A stretch of DNA of 64,000 nucleotides from Clostridiales bacterium (GTDB lineage Bacteria > Bacillota > Clostridia > Oscillospirales > Oscillospiraceae). The notes beneath the pieces are model-generated. The model was not told where the DNA came from. It was given only the letters and a program-made list of their open reading frames with translations, and made no database searches. The position numbers and the translations under genes were made by a program. Every line of letters starts with the position of its first letter. Position 1 is the stretch's first letter. The stretch spans positions 1,946,001 through 2,010,000 of the forward strand of contig CP107216.1 of assembly GCA_025757645.1 (NCBI GenBank), given 5' to 3'. This document shows, piece by piece, positions 33,821 to 41,393 of the stretch.

Positions 33821-33821
33821 A

Positions 33822-33897
33822 TGGTCCGAGTGACAGGGTTCGAACCTGCGGCCTGATGGTCCCAAACCACCCGCGCTACCAGCTGCGCTACACCCGG
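33822..33897 (-). tRNA. tRNA-Pro (anticodon TGG)
   Basis: 76 nt including encoded CCA. Acceptor CCGGGTG pairs with CACTCGG, D-arm GCGC, anticodon loop TTTGGGA, T-arm GCAGG-TTCGAAC-CCTGT. Its 3' end faces the defence island, the usual orientation for element insertion at a tRNA gene, but no duplicated 3' end can be seen in the window. Confidence 0.97.
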
Positions 33898-33927
33898 ATA
33901 TGGAATTTCGCAATTTGCATAAAATAA

Positions 33928-33956
33928 AGTTTAACATATTCTTTAGAAATGCGCAA
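33928..33956 (-). promoter_or_regulatory. Promoter of tRNA-Pro
   Basis: On the minus strand TTGCGC and TAAACT with 17-bp spacing, 31 bp upstream of the tRNA 5' end. Confidence 0.65.
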
Positions 33957-33968
33957 CGGTTTTCTGCG

Positions 33969-33997
33969 TTGCAGTTTTCGGGCGCGTGTGGTATGCT
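33969..33997 (+). promoter_or_regulatory. Promoter of the trmB-exoA-dusB operon
   Basis: TTGCAG (33969-33974) and TATGCT (33992-33997), 17-bp spacing, 44 bp before trmB. It is back-to-back with the tRNA-Pro promoter. Confidence 0.65.
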
Positions 33998-34040
33998 CTA
34001 AACATCAAATCAGGACTTGTTATGACAGGAGCATCAACCT

Positions 34041-34730
34041 ATGAGAATGCGAAAAAAGCCCAACCTCGTCCCTCGCATGGAGCGCTGCGCGGCCACGCTG
34101 ATCACTGACCCCGAGGCGCTGCGCGGTCACTGGCTGGAGCACTTCCCCGGCCATCAGGCGCTGCAGCTGGAGCTCGGCTGCGGCAAGGGCCGCTTCACAG
34201 CGGACACTGCGGCGCAAAATCCGGATATCTTCCTCGCCGCGATTGAAAAAGTTCCGGACGCCATGGTCGTCGGCATGGAGCGCGTGACCGAGCGCGGGCT
34301 CGAAAACGTGCGCTTTCTCGACCGGGACGCAGCCAACCTGCTCGACATGTTTGCCCCCGGCGAGGTCTCTCGCATCTACATCAACTTCCCCGACCCATGG
34401 AAAAAATCCCGCCAGCACAAGCGACGCCTGACCTATGCGGGCTTTCTGGCGCTGTATGCAAACGTGCTGCCGCTCGGCGGCGAGATCTGGTTCAAGACCG
34501 ACAACGACCCGCTGTTCGCCTTCTCACTCGAGCAGTTCGCGCAGGAGGGCTGGGAGCTGCGCGAGGTCACGCACGACCTGCACGCCGACGGCCCTGTCGG
34601 CGTCATGACCGACTATGAGGCGAAATTCTACGATCAGGGCATCACGATCAACCGCTGCGTAGCGGTGAAAACGGAGGACACGAAATGCGACTTGTATCCT
34701 GGAACGTCAACGGGCTGCGCGCCTGTGTGA
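34041..34730 (+). CDS. trmB: tRNA (guanine-N7-)-methyltransferase
   Basis: 229 residues. Methylates N7 of G46 in tRNA using SAM. The Rossmann motif LELGCGKGRF is near 47, and the family signature INFPDPWKKSRQHKRRLT is near 115. GEIWFKTDND and DYEAKF near the C-terminus complete the pattern. The last 15 residues lie in the overlap with exoA (46 bp), so the 3' tail is non-conserved. First gene of a GC-rich tightly packed operon. Confidence 0.95.
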   Translation: MRMRKKPNLVPRMERCAATLITDPEALRGHWLEHFPGHQALQLELGCGKGRFTADTAAQNPDIFLAAIEKVPDAMVVGMERVTERGLENVRFLDRDAANLLDMFAPGEVSRIYINFPDPWKKSRQHKRRLTYAGFLALYANVLPLGGEIWFKTDNDPLFAFSLEQFAQEGWELREVTHDLHADGPVGVMTDYEAKFYDQGITINRCVAVKTEDTKCDLYPGTSTGCAPV

Positions 34731-35440
34731 CCAAGGGCTTTGCGGACACGTTCCGCGCGCTGGACGCGGATATTTTCTGCCTGCAGGAGACGAAGCTCCA
34801 GCCCGGGCAGATTGCGCTCGACCTGCCGGGCTACCATCAGTACTGGTGCAGCGCCGAGAAAAAGGGCTACTCCGGCACCGCCGTGTTCACGAAGGCCGAG
34901 CCGCTCGACGTGCAGTATAACCTCGGCCTGCCGCAGCATGATCTCGAGGGCCGCGTGATCACGGCCGAATACCCGGAATTCTACCTCGTATGCGTCTACA
35001 CGCCGAACGCGCAGGACGGTCTGCGCCGGCTGGAATACCGGATGAGCTGGGACGATGCGTTCCGCGAATTCGTCTGCTCGCTCGACCGGCACAAGCCGGT
35101 CGTCATCTGCGGGGACATGAACGTCGCCGCAGCGGAGATCGACCTGAAAAACCCGAAGCGCAACGTCGGCAACCCCGGCTTCAGCCCCGAGGAGCGCGCG
35201 AAGTTTCAGGAGCTGCTGCACGCCGGCTTCACGGACACGTTCCGCGCCCTGCATCCGGACGAGACGGACGCCTACTCGTGGTGGAGCTACCGCTTCCACG
35301 CGCGGGAGAACAATGCCGGCTGGCGCATCGACTACTTCCTGTGCTCGGACCGCGCGGCGGAAAAGATCGAGACGGCCAGCATCCTTTCCGACATTTACGG
35401 CAGCGACCACTGCCCCGTGGAGCTCGAGATCGCATGGTGA
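34685..35440 (+). CDS. exoA: Exodeoxyribonuclease III (AP endonuclease)
   Basis: 251 residues starting MRLVSWNVNGLRA. Base-excision-repair AP endonuclease and 3'-5' exonuclease. Key motifs: LQETK near 34 (metal-binding Glu), GTAVFTK near 63, YTPNAQ near 105, GDMNVAAAEIDLKNP near 142 (catalytic Asp/Asn) and the C-terminal SDHCPVELE with the catalytic His. Full family length. Its ATG lies inside trmB and its stop overlaps dusB, indicating coupled translation. Confidence 0.96.
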   Translation: MRLVSWNVNGLRACVTKGFADTFRALDADIFCLQETKLQPGQIALDLPGYHQYWCSAEKKGYSGTAVFTKAEPLDVQYNLGLPQHDLEGRVITAEYPEFYLVCVYTPNAQDGLRRLEYRMSWDDAFREFVCSLDRHKPVVICGDMNVAAAEIDLKNPKRNVGNPGFSPEERAKFQELLHAGFTDTFRALHPDETDAYSWWSYRFHARENNAGWRIDYFLCSDRAAEKIETASILSDIYGSDHCPVELEIAW

Positions 35441-36408
35441 AGATCGGAAACGTCGAGATCTGCGGCCCGCTCACGCTCGCGCCCATGGCGGGCGTGACCG
35501 ATGCGCCGTTTCGCGCGCTGTGCCGCGCGCAGGGCGCCGCCCTCACCTGCACGGAAATGGTGAGCGCCAAGGCGCTGGTCTATCACGATGAAAAAACGAA
35601 GCAGCTGCTCTGGTCGCCGCCGGACGAGCACCCCGCCGCCGTGCAGATCTTCGGCCACGAGCCGGAGGTCATGGCCGAGGCCGCGCCCATGGCGCTGGCA
35701 TACTCCGGTGCGGACATTCTGGACATCAATATGGGCTGCCCGGTGGGCAAGGTCATCCGCAGCGGCGACGGTTCGGCGCTCATGCGCGATCCCGAGCTCG
35801 CCGGGCGCATCATCGAGGCGGTCGTCAAGGCCGTCGATGTGCCCGTGACCGTGAAATTCCGCAAGGGCTGGGACGGCGGAAACGTCAACGCCGTGGCCTT
35901 TGCGCAGATGTGCCAGCAGGCGGGCGCGGCCGCCATCGCCGTGCACGGGCGCACGCGCGTGCAGATGTATGCCGGCCGCGCCGACTGGGACATCATCCGT
36001 GACGTCAAGCGCGCCGTGACGATCCCCGTCATCGCCAACGGCGACATTTTTTCCGGCGCAGACGCGGCGCACATCCTGCGCTACACCGGCGCCGATCTGG
36101 CAATGGTCGGCCGCGGCAGCTTCGGCGACCCGTGGCTGTTCGCACGCGGCAACGCCGCCATCGCCGGCGAGCCGGAGCCGCCGCTGCCGCCGCTGCGCGA
36201 GCGGATCGAGGCGGCACTGCATCAGATCGAATTTGCCGCCGAGATCAAGGGCGAACGGCTGGCGTGCCTCGAGGCGCGCAGCCAGTTTTGCTGGTATCTG
36301 CGCGGTGTGCCGCACGCCAATGCCTACAAGCAGGAGGTCGTGCACGTCGAGACGCTCGACGACCTGCGGCGCATCACGCGCGCCATCCAGCGCGACTTGC
36401 GGGACTGA
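35434..36408 (+). CDS. dusB: tRNA-dihydrouridine synthase (DusB type)
   Basis: 324 residues from MVKIGNVEICGPLTLAPMAGVTD. Reduces specific uridines in tRNA with FMN and NADPH. LAPMAGVTDAPFR, the catalytic-cysteine motif INMGCPVGKV near 107, KFRKGWD near 145, VHGRTRVQMYAG near 174 and GSFGDPWLF near 230 are all present. The ATG overlaps the exoA stop. The longer open frame upstream is out-of-frame overlap with exoA and was not used. Confidence 0.95.
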   Translation: MVKIGNVEICGPLTLAPMAGVTDAPFRALCRAQGAALTCTEMVSAKALVYHDEKTKQLLWSPPDEHPAAVQIFGHEPEVMAEAAPMALAYSGADILDINMGCPVGKVIRSGDGSALMRDPELAGRIIEAVVKAVDVPVTVKFRKGWDGGNVNAVAFAQMCQQAGAAAIAVHGRTRVQMYAGRADWDIIRDVKRAVTIPVIANGDIFSGADAAHILRYTGADLAMVGRGSFGDPWLFARGNAAIAGEPEPPLPPLRERIEAALHQIEFAAEIKGERLACLEARSQFCWYLRGVPHANAYKQEVVHVETLDDLRRITRAIQRDLRD

Positions 36409-36429
36409 CCGCAGAAAGGCAAGGAAACC

Positions 36430-37005
36430 ATGGACCGGGACGAGGAACGGCGCATCATCGCTCAGGTGTGCGCCGGGGACACCAACGCCTTTGAGGCGCT
36501 GGTCGTCGCCTACCAGAAACAAGTGTATAACCTCGCCCTGCGCACCGTCGGCAACGAGGAGGACGCCGCTGACATGACGCAGGAGGTGTTCCTGCGCGCC
36601 TATCGGGCGCTGGGCACGTTCCGCAGCGAGAGCAAGTTCTCCGTCTGGCTCTACCGGCTGACGACGAACGTGTGCATCGACTTCCTGCGCAGCCGCCGGC
36701 GGCACCCGACCGTGTCGCTCACCGCCTCCGAGGACGACGACGAGCAGCCGCAGTTCGACCTCCCCGCCGACGAGAGCGTCGGCCCGGAACAGCAGCTGAC
36801 CCGCAGCGAAATGTGCCGCTCCGTCGCGCGCGAGCTCGACGGCCTGTCCTATGCCGAGATCGGCAAGGTGCTGCGCCTCGAGGCCGGCACGGTGAAATCG
36901 CGCCTGTTCCGTGCGCGGCGGCGGCTCTGCGATTTCCTGCTCGCCGACGGGAACCTTCCCGACCGATATGCGTCAAAGCAGACGAAGGGAGGTGCAGACG
37001 GATGA
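36430..37005 (+). CDS. ECF-type RNA polymerase sigma factor with shortened region 4
   Basis: 191 residues. Region 2 is complete: NAFEALVVAYQKQVYNLALR, DAADMTQEVFLRAYRAL and SKFSVWLYRLTTNVCIDFLR. Region 4 begins abruptly: SEMCRSV is joined directly to ARELDGLSYAEIGKVLRLEAGTVKSRLFRARRRL. The family normally has about 18-20 more residues here (the xALxxLPxxxRxVxxLR helix). The -35-contacting helix-turn-helix is kept. The loss is in frame. It overlaps the anti-sigma gene (ATGA). Activity of the shortened protein is uncertain. Confidence 0.88.
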   Translation: MDRDEERRIIAQVCAGDTNAFEALVVAYQKQVYNLALRTVGNEEDAADMTQEVFLRAYRALGTFRSESKFSVWLYRLTTNVCIDFLRSRRRHPTVSLTASEDDDEQPQFDLPADESVGPEQQLTRSEMCRSVARELDGLSYAEIGKVLRLEAGTVKSRLFRARRRLCDFLLADGNLPDRYASKQTKGGADG

Positions 37006-37886
37006 GCGCCTGTGAACATTACCAGCAGCAGATCAGCCAGCTGCTCGACGGCGAACTGCCGCCGGAGCAGGTGCAGACACTGCGCGCACATCTGCGCACC
37101 TGCCCCGAATGTCAGCGCGTTTATGACGACTTTCTGGCGCTTCAGGCCGCCGTCCGTGACGCGGCCGCCGCGCCGCCCGCCGACCTGACCGCGCGCATCA
37201 TGCAGCAGGTGCGTCAGGAGCCCGTGCCGATGCCGCCGCGCTCCGCCGCCCCGGCGCGCCCGGCGCGGCATGTGCAGCCGACGCCCATTCGCAGGGCTGC
37301 TCAGCCCCGGCCGGCCGCGCGAAAGCGCCCGGCCGCCGGCCGTACGTCTCCCCTGCTGCCGATCTCGGTCATGGCGGCGTGTCTCGCGCTGATCCTCGGT
37401 GCAACGCTCTGGTTCGTGCCGCACAGAAGCCAGCCGAGCGGCGCCGACACCGCGCTCGACAATGCGCAGGCGCCAACCGTGACCCTGTCTCCCTCCGTTA
37501 AGGAAGAGGATGCGGATGGTCGGAAGCAGGACAGTCTCCCCGCTCCGGAAAGCGCGCCGGTGCTCGACGACAGCGTCAGCAGTCTGCTCTTCTCCGTCCC
37601 GGCGGAAAGCAGCGCGGACAGCACGACACTGCACATCTCCGACCGCAAGACCATCGAGGCGCTGTCTGCGCTTTTGGTGCGGACGCAGCCGGTACAGCCG
37701 CTCGATGCCGACCGGACACCGCTGTGCGTGCTGGAAGAGACCAGCGCCGACGGCGTGACCACACGTGTGACCGTCTGGTGCGACGGCAAGGACGTGGTCT
37801 TCGTCAGCAGCACGGATACACAGTATTACCGCGTGCCCGACGCCGCCGCAGAGTTTTGCCGGCTGACGGGCCTTCCGGAAAACTGA
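37002..37886 (+). CDS. Membrane anti-sigma factor with zinc-finger domain
   Basis: 294 residues beginning MSACEHYQQQISQLLDGELPP. The ZAS zinc motif HLRTCPEC is near 30. A Pro/Arg/Ala-rich linker leads to one membrane segment (LLPISVMAACLALILGATLWFV, near 120-142), and the extracytoplasmic part (about 145-294) is a polar domain with no recognised fold. It should hold the co-translated ECF sigma factor at the membrane. The ATG overlaps the sigma stop; the longer upstream frame is discarded. Confidence 0.88.
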   Translation: MSACEHYQQQISQLLDGELPPEQVQTLRAHLRTCPECQRVYDDFLALQAAVRDAAAAPPADLTARIMQQVRQEPVPMPPRSAAPARPARHVQPTPIRRAAQPRPAARKRPAAGRTSPLLPISVMAACLALILGATLWFVPHRSQPSGADTALDNAQAPTVTLSPSVKEEDADGRKQDSLPAPESAPVLDDSVSSLLFSVPAESSADSTTLHISDRKTIEALSALLVRTQPVQPLDADRTPLCVLEETSADGVTTRVTVWCDGKDVVFVSSTDTQYYRVPDAAAEFCRLTGLPEN

Positions 37887-37908
37887 ACACCAGGATCGGC
37901 TCCTTTGA

Positions 37909-37936
37909 CCCGGCAGGCAAACGCCTGCCGGGTTTT
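37909..37936 (+). terminator. Terminator after the sigma/anti-sigma genes
   Basis: CCCGGCAGGC-AAAC-GCCTGCCGGG followed by TTTT. Confidence 0.85.
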
Positions 37937-38040
37937 CACTTGCACGCGCTCCCGCTCCCCCACTCGCCATTTTTCAATCATTCGCTGCAAAACGACGACA
38001 AAAAACCACAATTTTTCGAGCATCCTTGGCAACCATTTAC

Positions 38041-38069
38041 TTGAAACACGCGAAAACGTGTGTTATAAT
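38041..38069 (+). promoter_or_regulatory. Promoter of rex
   Basis: TTGAAA (38041-38046) and TATAAT (38064-38069) with 17-bp spacing. TTAACAA at 38121-38127 matches one half of the clostridial Rex consensus, but the other half is poor, so autoregulation is only a possibility. Confidence 0.8.
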
Positions 38070-38162
38070 TTATCTTGTCTGCTTGTACCTTGCTATTTTC
38101 GTAACAAACAGATGTATTTCTTAACAATATGGTGTCTTTTGCCATCAGGAGGATAATGACTC

Positions 38163-38834
38163 GTGAAACGTATCAAAGTATCGAACAATGTCATCAGAAG
38201 AATGCCCCGCTATCTCCGGAAGCTTGACGATCTGAATGCTGCCGGGATCGAGCGCATCTCTTCCGGCGAGCTGGGCCGCCAGATGGGCCTGACCCCCTCG
38301 CAGATCCGTCAGGATTTCAGCTGCTTTGGTGAGTTCGGCCAGCAGGGCTATGGCTACAACGTTGTGGCGCTGCGCGGCGAGGTCGCCAAGATCCTTGGCA
38401 TGGATCGCAACTACTCGGCCGTTCTGGTCGGCGTCGGCAACATCGGCCGCGCGCTGGTGGAGAACTTCTGCTTCGAGCAGTACGGCTTCACCCTCAAGGC
38501 CGCGTTCGACATCAACCCCGACCTCATCGGCAAGGAAATGCACGGCATCGTGGTGCATGACTTCTCCACGCTCGACAACATTCTTGCCGAGCTCCAGCCG
38601 GACGTCGCCGTTCTCTGTGTGCCGAGGGCCATGGCCAACGACGTCGCCAATGAGATCTGCTCCGTCGGCGTGAAGGCCATCTGGAACTTCACGAACACGG
38701 AACTGCAGATCAAAGATGCCGACCCGATCATCGAAAACATCCACTTCTCCGACAGCCTGCTGGCGCTCGGCTACTACATTGCCGAAAGCCAGGACGAGGC
38801 CGAGGCCCGCGCTGCGAAGAACAAGAAGGCCTGA
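38163..38834 (+). CDS. rex: Redox-sensing transcriptional repressor Rex
   Basis: 223 residues, GTG start after AGGAGG. N-terminal winged helix (IRRMPRYLRKLDDLNAAGIERISSGELG, then LTPSQIRQDFSCFGEFGQQGYGY), and a Rossmann domain with GVGNIGRAL near 92 and a C-terminal domain-swapped helix. Rex senses the NADH/NAD+ ratio and represses fermentation genes. Full length and all signatures present. Its promoter is strong and close to consensus. Confidence 0.97.
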   Translation: MKRIKVSNNVIRRMPRYLRKLDDLNAAGIERISSGELGRQMGLTPSQIRQDFSCFGEFGQQGYGYNVVALRGEVAKILGMDRNYSAVLVGVGNIGRALVENFCFEQYGFTLKAAFDINPDLIGKEMHGIVVHDFSTLDNILAELQPDVAVLCVPRAMANDVANEICSVGVKAIWNFTNTELQIKDADPIIENIHFSDSLLALGYYIAESQDEAEARAAKNKKA

Positions 38835-38858
38835 CAGCCCGCAAAGGAGGTCTGCCCC

Positions 38859-39914
38859 TTGAAAATCAAGCGACTGATCTCGTTGCTGCTGACGCTGATG
38901 CTGCTTGCCGGCACGGCGCCCGCTCTGGCTGCCGACGCCGGCAGTCGGCAGGATCCGCTGCTGTCGCACAGCTTTGTGGACAGCTGGTCGTCTGCGGTGC
39001 TGAGCCACGCCGAGGCCACGGCGCATTCCGCCGCGCAGGCCGCACTGGACAAAGCCCTGCAGACGCATGACGCGGCGCTGCACAGCACCGCCGCCAAGAG
39101 CCGCATCTGCACGCTCAACGCCGGCAGCACGGTCGCGCTCAAGACCGGCGACTGCTTCACCGTTCTGAGCGGGAGCGCTGGCGTGACCATTTCCGCCGGT
39201 GTGCTCGTCGACACGACCGACGGCAAAAAGGCCGCCTCCGGCGCGCTGCACACGGCGCACCGCTACATCGCCTGTGAAAATCTGCGGGCGACCATTACCT
39301 GCGAGCAGACCGTCTCGCTGCTTGTGTCAGCGAGCGCTTCCGTCACGCGCTTCGTGGATGTGCCCGCCGGTGCATGGTATGCTGATGCCGTGGAATACGT
39401 TGCTGCCAACGGTCTCATGGACGGCGTCGGCGGCCGATGTTTCGCGCCGAATGACGCGCTCACGCGCGCCATGTTCGTGACGGTGCTGGGCCGGCTTGTG
39501 CAGATCAACGAAGCGGACTACACGAGCGTTTCCTTCACCGATGTCACGCCCGGGAGCTGGTACGCGCCGTATGTCGAATGGGCCGCGCAGCAAAACATCG
39601 TCAACGGTATGGACAGCGGGCGCTTTGAACCGAACACGCCGATCACGCGCGAACAGATGGCGACCATCATCGCGCGCTATGTGCAGAGCACCGGAAAAGC
39701 ACTTCCCACGATCACCGACCCTGTCACGCTGCGGGATATGAACGCGGTCTCCGACTGGGCGCGCGACGGTGTGGAGCTCATGCGCACGACCGGGATCATC
39801 GCCGGTGATGAGCGGGGTTACTTCAACCCACGCGGACTTGCCACGCGCGCACAGGCCGCCACGGTTTTCATGCGGCTGCGGGAAGCGAGCCTGCGCTCGC
39901 AAACACAATCATAA
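38859..39914 (+). CDS. Secreted protein with three S-layer homology domains
   Basis: 351 residues; TTG start with AAGGAGG upstream. A signal peptide (KRLISLLLTLMLLAGTAPALAADA) is cut near residue 26. Residues 30-165 are a domain of unknown function. Three SLH repeats follow: FVDVPAGAWYADAVEYV near 166, FTDVTPGSWYAPYVEWA near 226 and SDWARDGVELMRTTGII near 293, each with a downstream TRxxxATxxxR-like end. SLH repeats attach proteins to cell-wall secondary polymers, so it is a surface protein. Confidence 0.9.
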   Translation: MKIKRLISLLLTLMLLAGTAPALAADAGSRQDPLLSHSFVDSWSSAVLSHAEATAHSAAQAALDKALQTHDAALHSTAAKSRICTLNAGSTVALKTGDCFTVLSGSAGVTISAGVLVDTTDGKKAASGALHTAHRYIACENLRATITCEQTVSLLVSASASVTRFVDVPAGAWYADAVEYVAANGLMDGVGGRCFAPNDALTRAMFVTVLGRLVQINEADYTSVSFTDVTPGSWYAPYVEWAAQQNIVNGMDSGRFEPNTPITREQMATIIARYVQSTGKALPTITDPVTLRDMNAVSDWARDGVELMRTTGIIAGDERGYFNPRGLATRAQAATVFMRLREASLRSQTQS

Positions 39915-39970
39915 AACGATCGGATCGGCGGAGCCAGCGGCTCCGCCGATCTGCGCAAAGGAGTTTTCTC

Positions 39971-41338
39971 ATGTCTGATACGATCGCCGCCATTGCGACC
40001 GGCAACGTCCTGTCCGCGATCGGCATCCTACGTCTGTCCGGTGACGGGGTGCTCACCGTTATCGACCGCGTGTTTCGCCCGGCGAACGGCCGCCCCATGT
40101 CCGAAGCACCGGATCGCAAGCTCGTCTACGGCGCTTTTTGCGACACCGACGGCCAAACGCTCGACCTCTGCCTGTGCACCGTCAGCCGCGCCCCGCACAG
40201 CTACACCGGCGAGGACACGGCCGAGCTGCAGTGCCACGGCTCGCCGGCCGTGCTGCGCGCGGGACTGCAGGCGCTGTTCGCCGCCGGGGCGCGGCAGGCG
40301 CTGGCGGGTGAATTCACGAAGCGCGCCTTCCTCAACGGCCGCATGGATCTCACGCAGGCAGAAGCCGTCATCGACCTCATCCACGCCGAAACCACGCTGG
40401 ATGCGAAAAATGCCGCCGGGCAGCTCGGCGGCGCGGTGCTGCGGCGCGCGCAGGCCGTATATGATGCGCTGCAGGACATCGCCAGCCACTACCACGCCGT
40501 GATCGACTACCCGGACGAGGACATCCCGGACTTTCAGCTCAGCGCCTACGAGGCCACGCTGACCAACTGCATCGACCAGCTCCAGCGACTGCTGGACACG
40601 TTTTCCCGCGCAAATGTGCTCCACGGCGGCGTTCCGGCCGTGATCCTCGGCCGGCCAAACGCGGGCAAGTCCTCCCTGCTCAACGCCCTGCTCGGCTACG
40701 AGCGCGCCATCGTGACGGACGTACCCGGCACGACCCGCGACACGATCGACGCGCGCGTCACGCTCGGCGGCGTGCTCCTGCGCCTGACCGATACCGCCGG
40801 GCTGCGCGACACGGCCGACCCCGTGGAGGCCATCGGCGTGCACCGGGCACTGGACGCAGCGGCGGACGCGGCGCTCGCCATCGCGGTGTTTGACGCGGCG
40901 CGGCCGCTCGACGATGATGACCGGCAGGTCATCGCGGCCGCGCAGGCAGCGCCGGTGCGCATCGCGGTGCTCAACAAGGCCGATCTGCCCGCCGCCGTGC
41001 AGCCGGACGCGCTGGCGGCGCAGTTTGACGCCGTGTGCGTGCTCTCGGCAAAAGAGCGCACGGGTCTGGAGGCACTCGAGCAGGCAGTCGCGGAGCGCTT
41101 CCCTGCCCCGGACGCGCCGGCCGGCGAGATCCTCACGAACGCTCGCCATGCCGAGGCCATCGGCCGCGCGCTGGAGTCGCTGCGCGCCGCGCGCGAGGCG
41201 ATGCTGCTGGGCGTGACGCCCGACGCCGTGCTCACGGAGGCTGAGGAGGCCATGGCCGCCATCGGCGAACTTACGGGCGCCTCCATCCGCGAGGACATCA
41301 CGAACCGCATCTTCGCGCGCTTTTGCGTGGGCAAATAA
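39971..41338 (+). CDS. mnmE: tRNA uridine-5-carboxymethylaminomethyl modification GTPase MnmE
   Basis: 455 residues. With MnmG it modifies U34 of several tRNAs. N-terminal folate-binding domain (AAIATGNVLSAIGILRLSGDGV), a helical domain, and an inserted G domain: GRPNAGKSSLLN near 222, TDVPGTTRDT near 245, DTAGLRDT near 270 and NKAD near 335. The C-terminal CVGK supplies the catalytic Cys. mnmG is not adjacent here. Confidence 0.97.
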   Translation: MSDTIAAIATGNVLSAIGILRLSGDGVLTVIDRVFRPANGRPMSEAPDRKLVYGAFCDTDGQTLDLCLCTVSRAPHSYTGEDTAELQCHGSPAVLRAGLQALFAAGARQALAGEFTKRAFLNGRMDLTQAEAVIDLIHAETTLDAKNAAGQLGGAVLRRAQAVYDALQDIASHYHAVIDYPDEDIPDFQLSAYEATLTNCIDQLQRLLDTFSRANVLHGGVPAVILGRPNAGKSSLLNALLGYERAIVTDVPGTTRDTIDARVTLGGVLLRLTDTAGLRDTADPVEAIGVHRALDAAADAALAIAVFDAARPLDDDDRQVIAAAQAAPVRIAVLNKADLPAAVQPDALAAQFDAVCVLSAKERTGLEALEQAVAERFPAPDAPAGEILTNARHAEAIGRALESLRAAREAMLLGVTPDAVLTEAEEAMAAIGELTGASIREDITNRIFARFCVGK

Positions 41339-41351
41339 ATTTGGGCAGCAA

Positions 41352-41382
41352 ACGGCCGCCGGTCAGAAACCGGCGGCCGTTT
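41352..41382. terminator. Bidirectional terminator between mnmE and the MATE gene
   Basis: 12-bp stem ACGGCCGCCGGT / ACCGGCGGCCGT with a CAGAA loop and TTT on both strands, between convergent genes. Confidence 0.8.
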
Positions 41383-41393
41383 CGTATGCAGTT

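Noticed and set aside
1..33821. Insertion sequence or transposase
   Set aside because: No transposase-like protein or terminal inverted repeats were recognised in the element.
35395..36705. 436-codon minus-strand frame opposite dusB and sigma factor
   Set aside because: Antisense shadow in a GC-rich operon; no start signals or family motifs.
38119..38137. Complete Rex operator upstream of rex
   Set aside because: Only one half-site (TTAACAA) is good; the other half does not match, so no operator was called.
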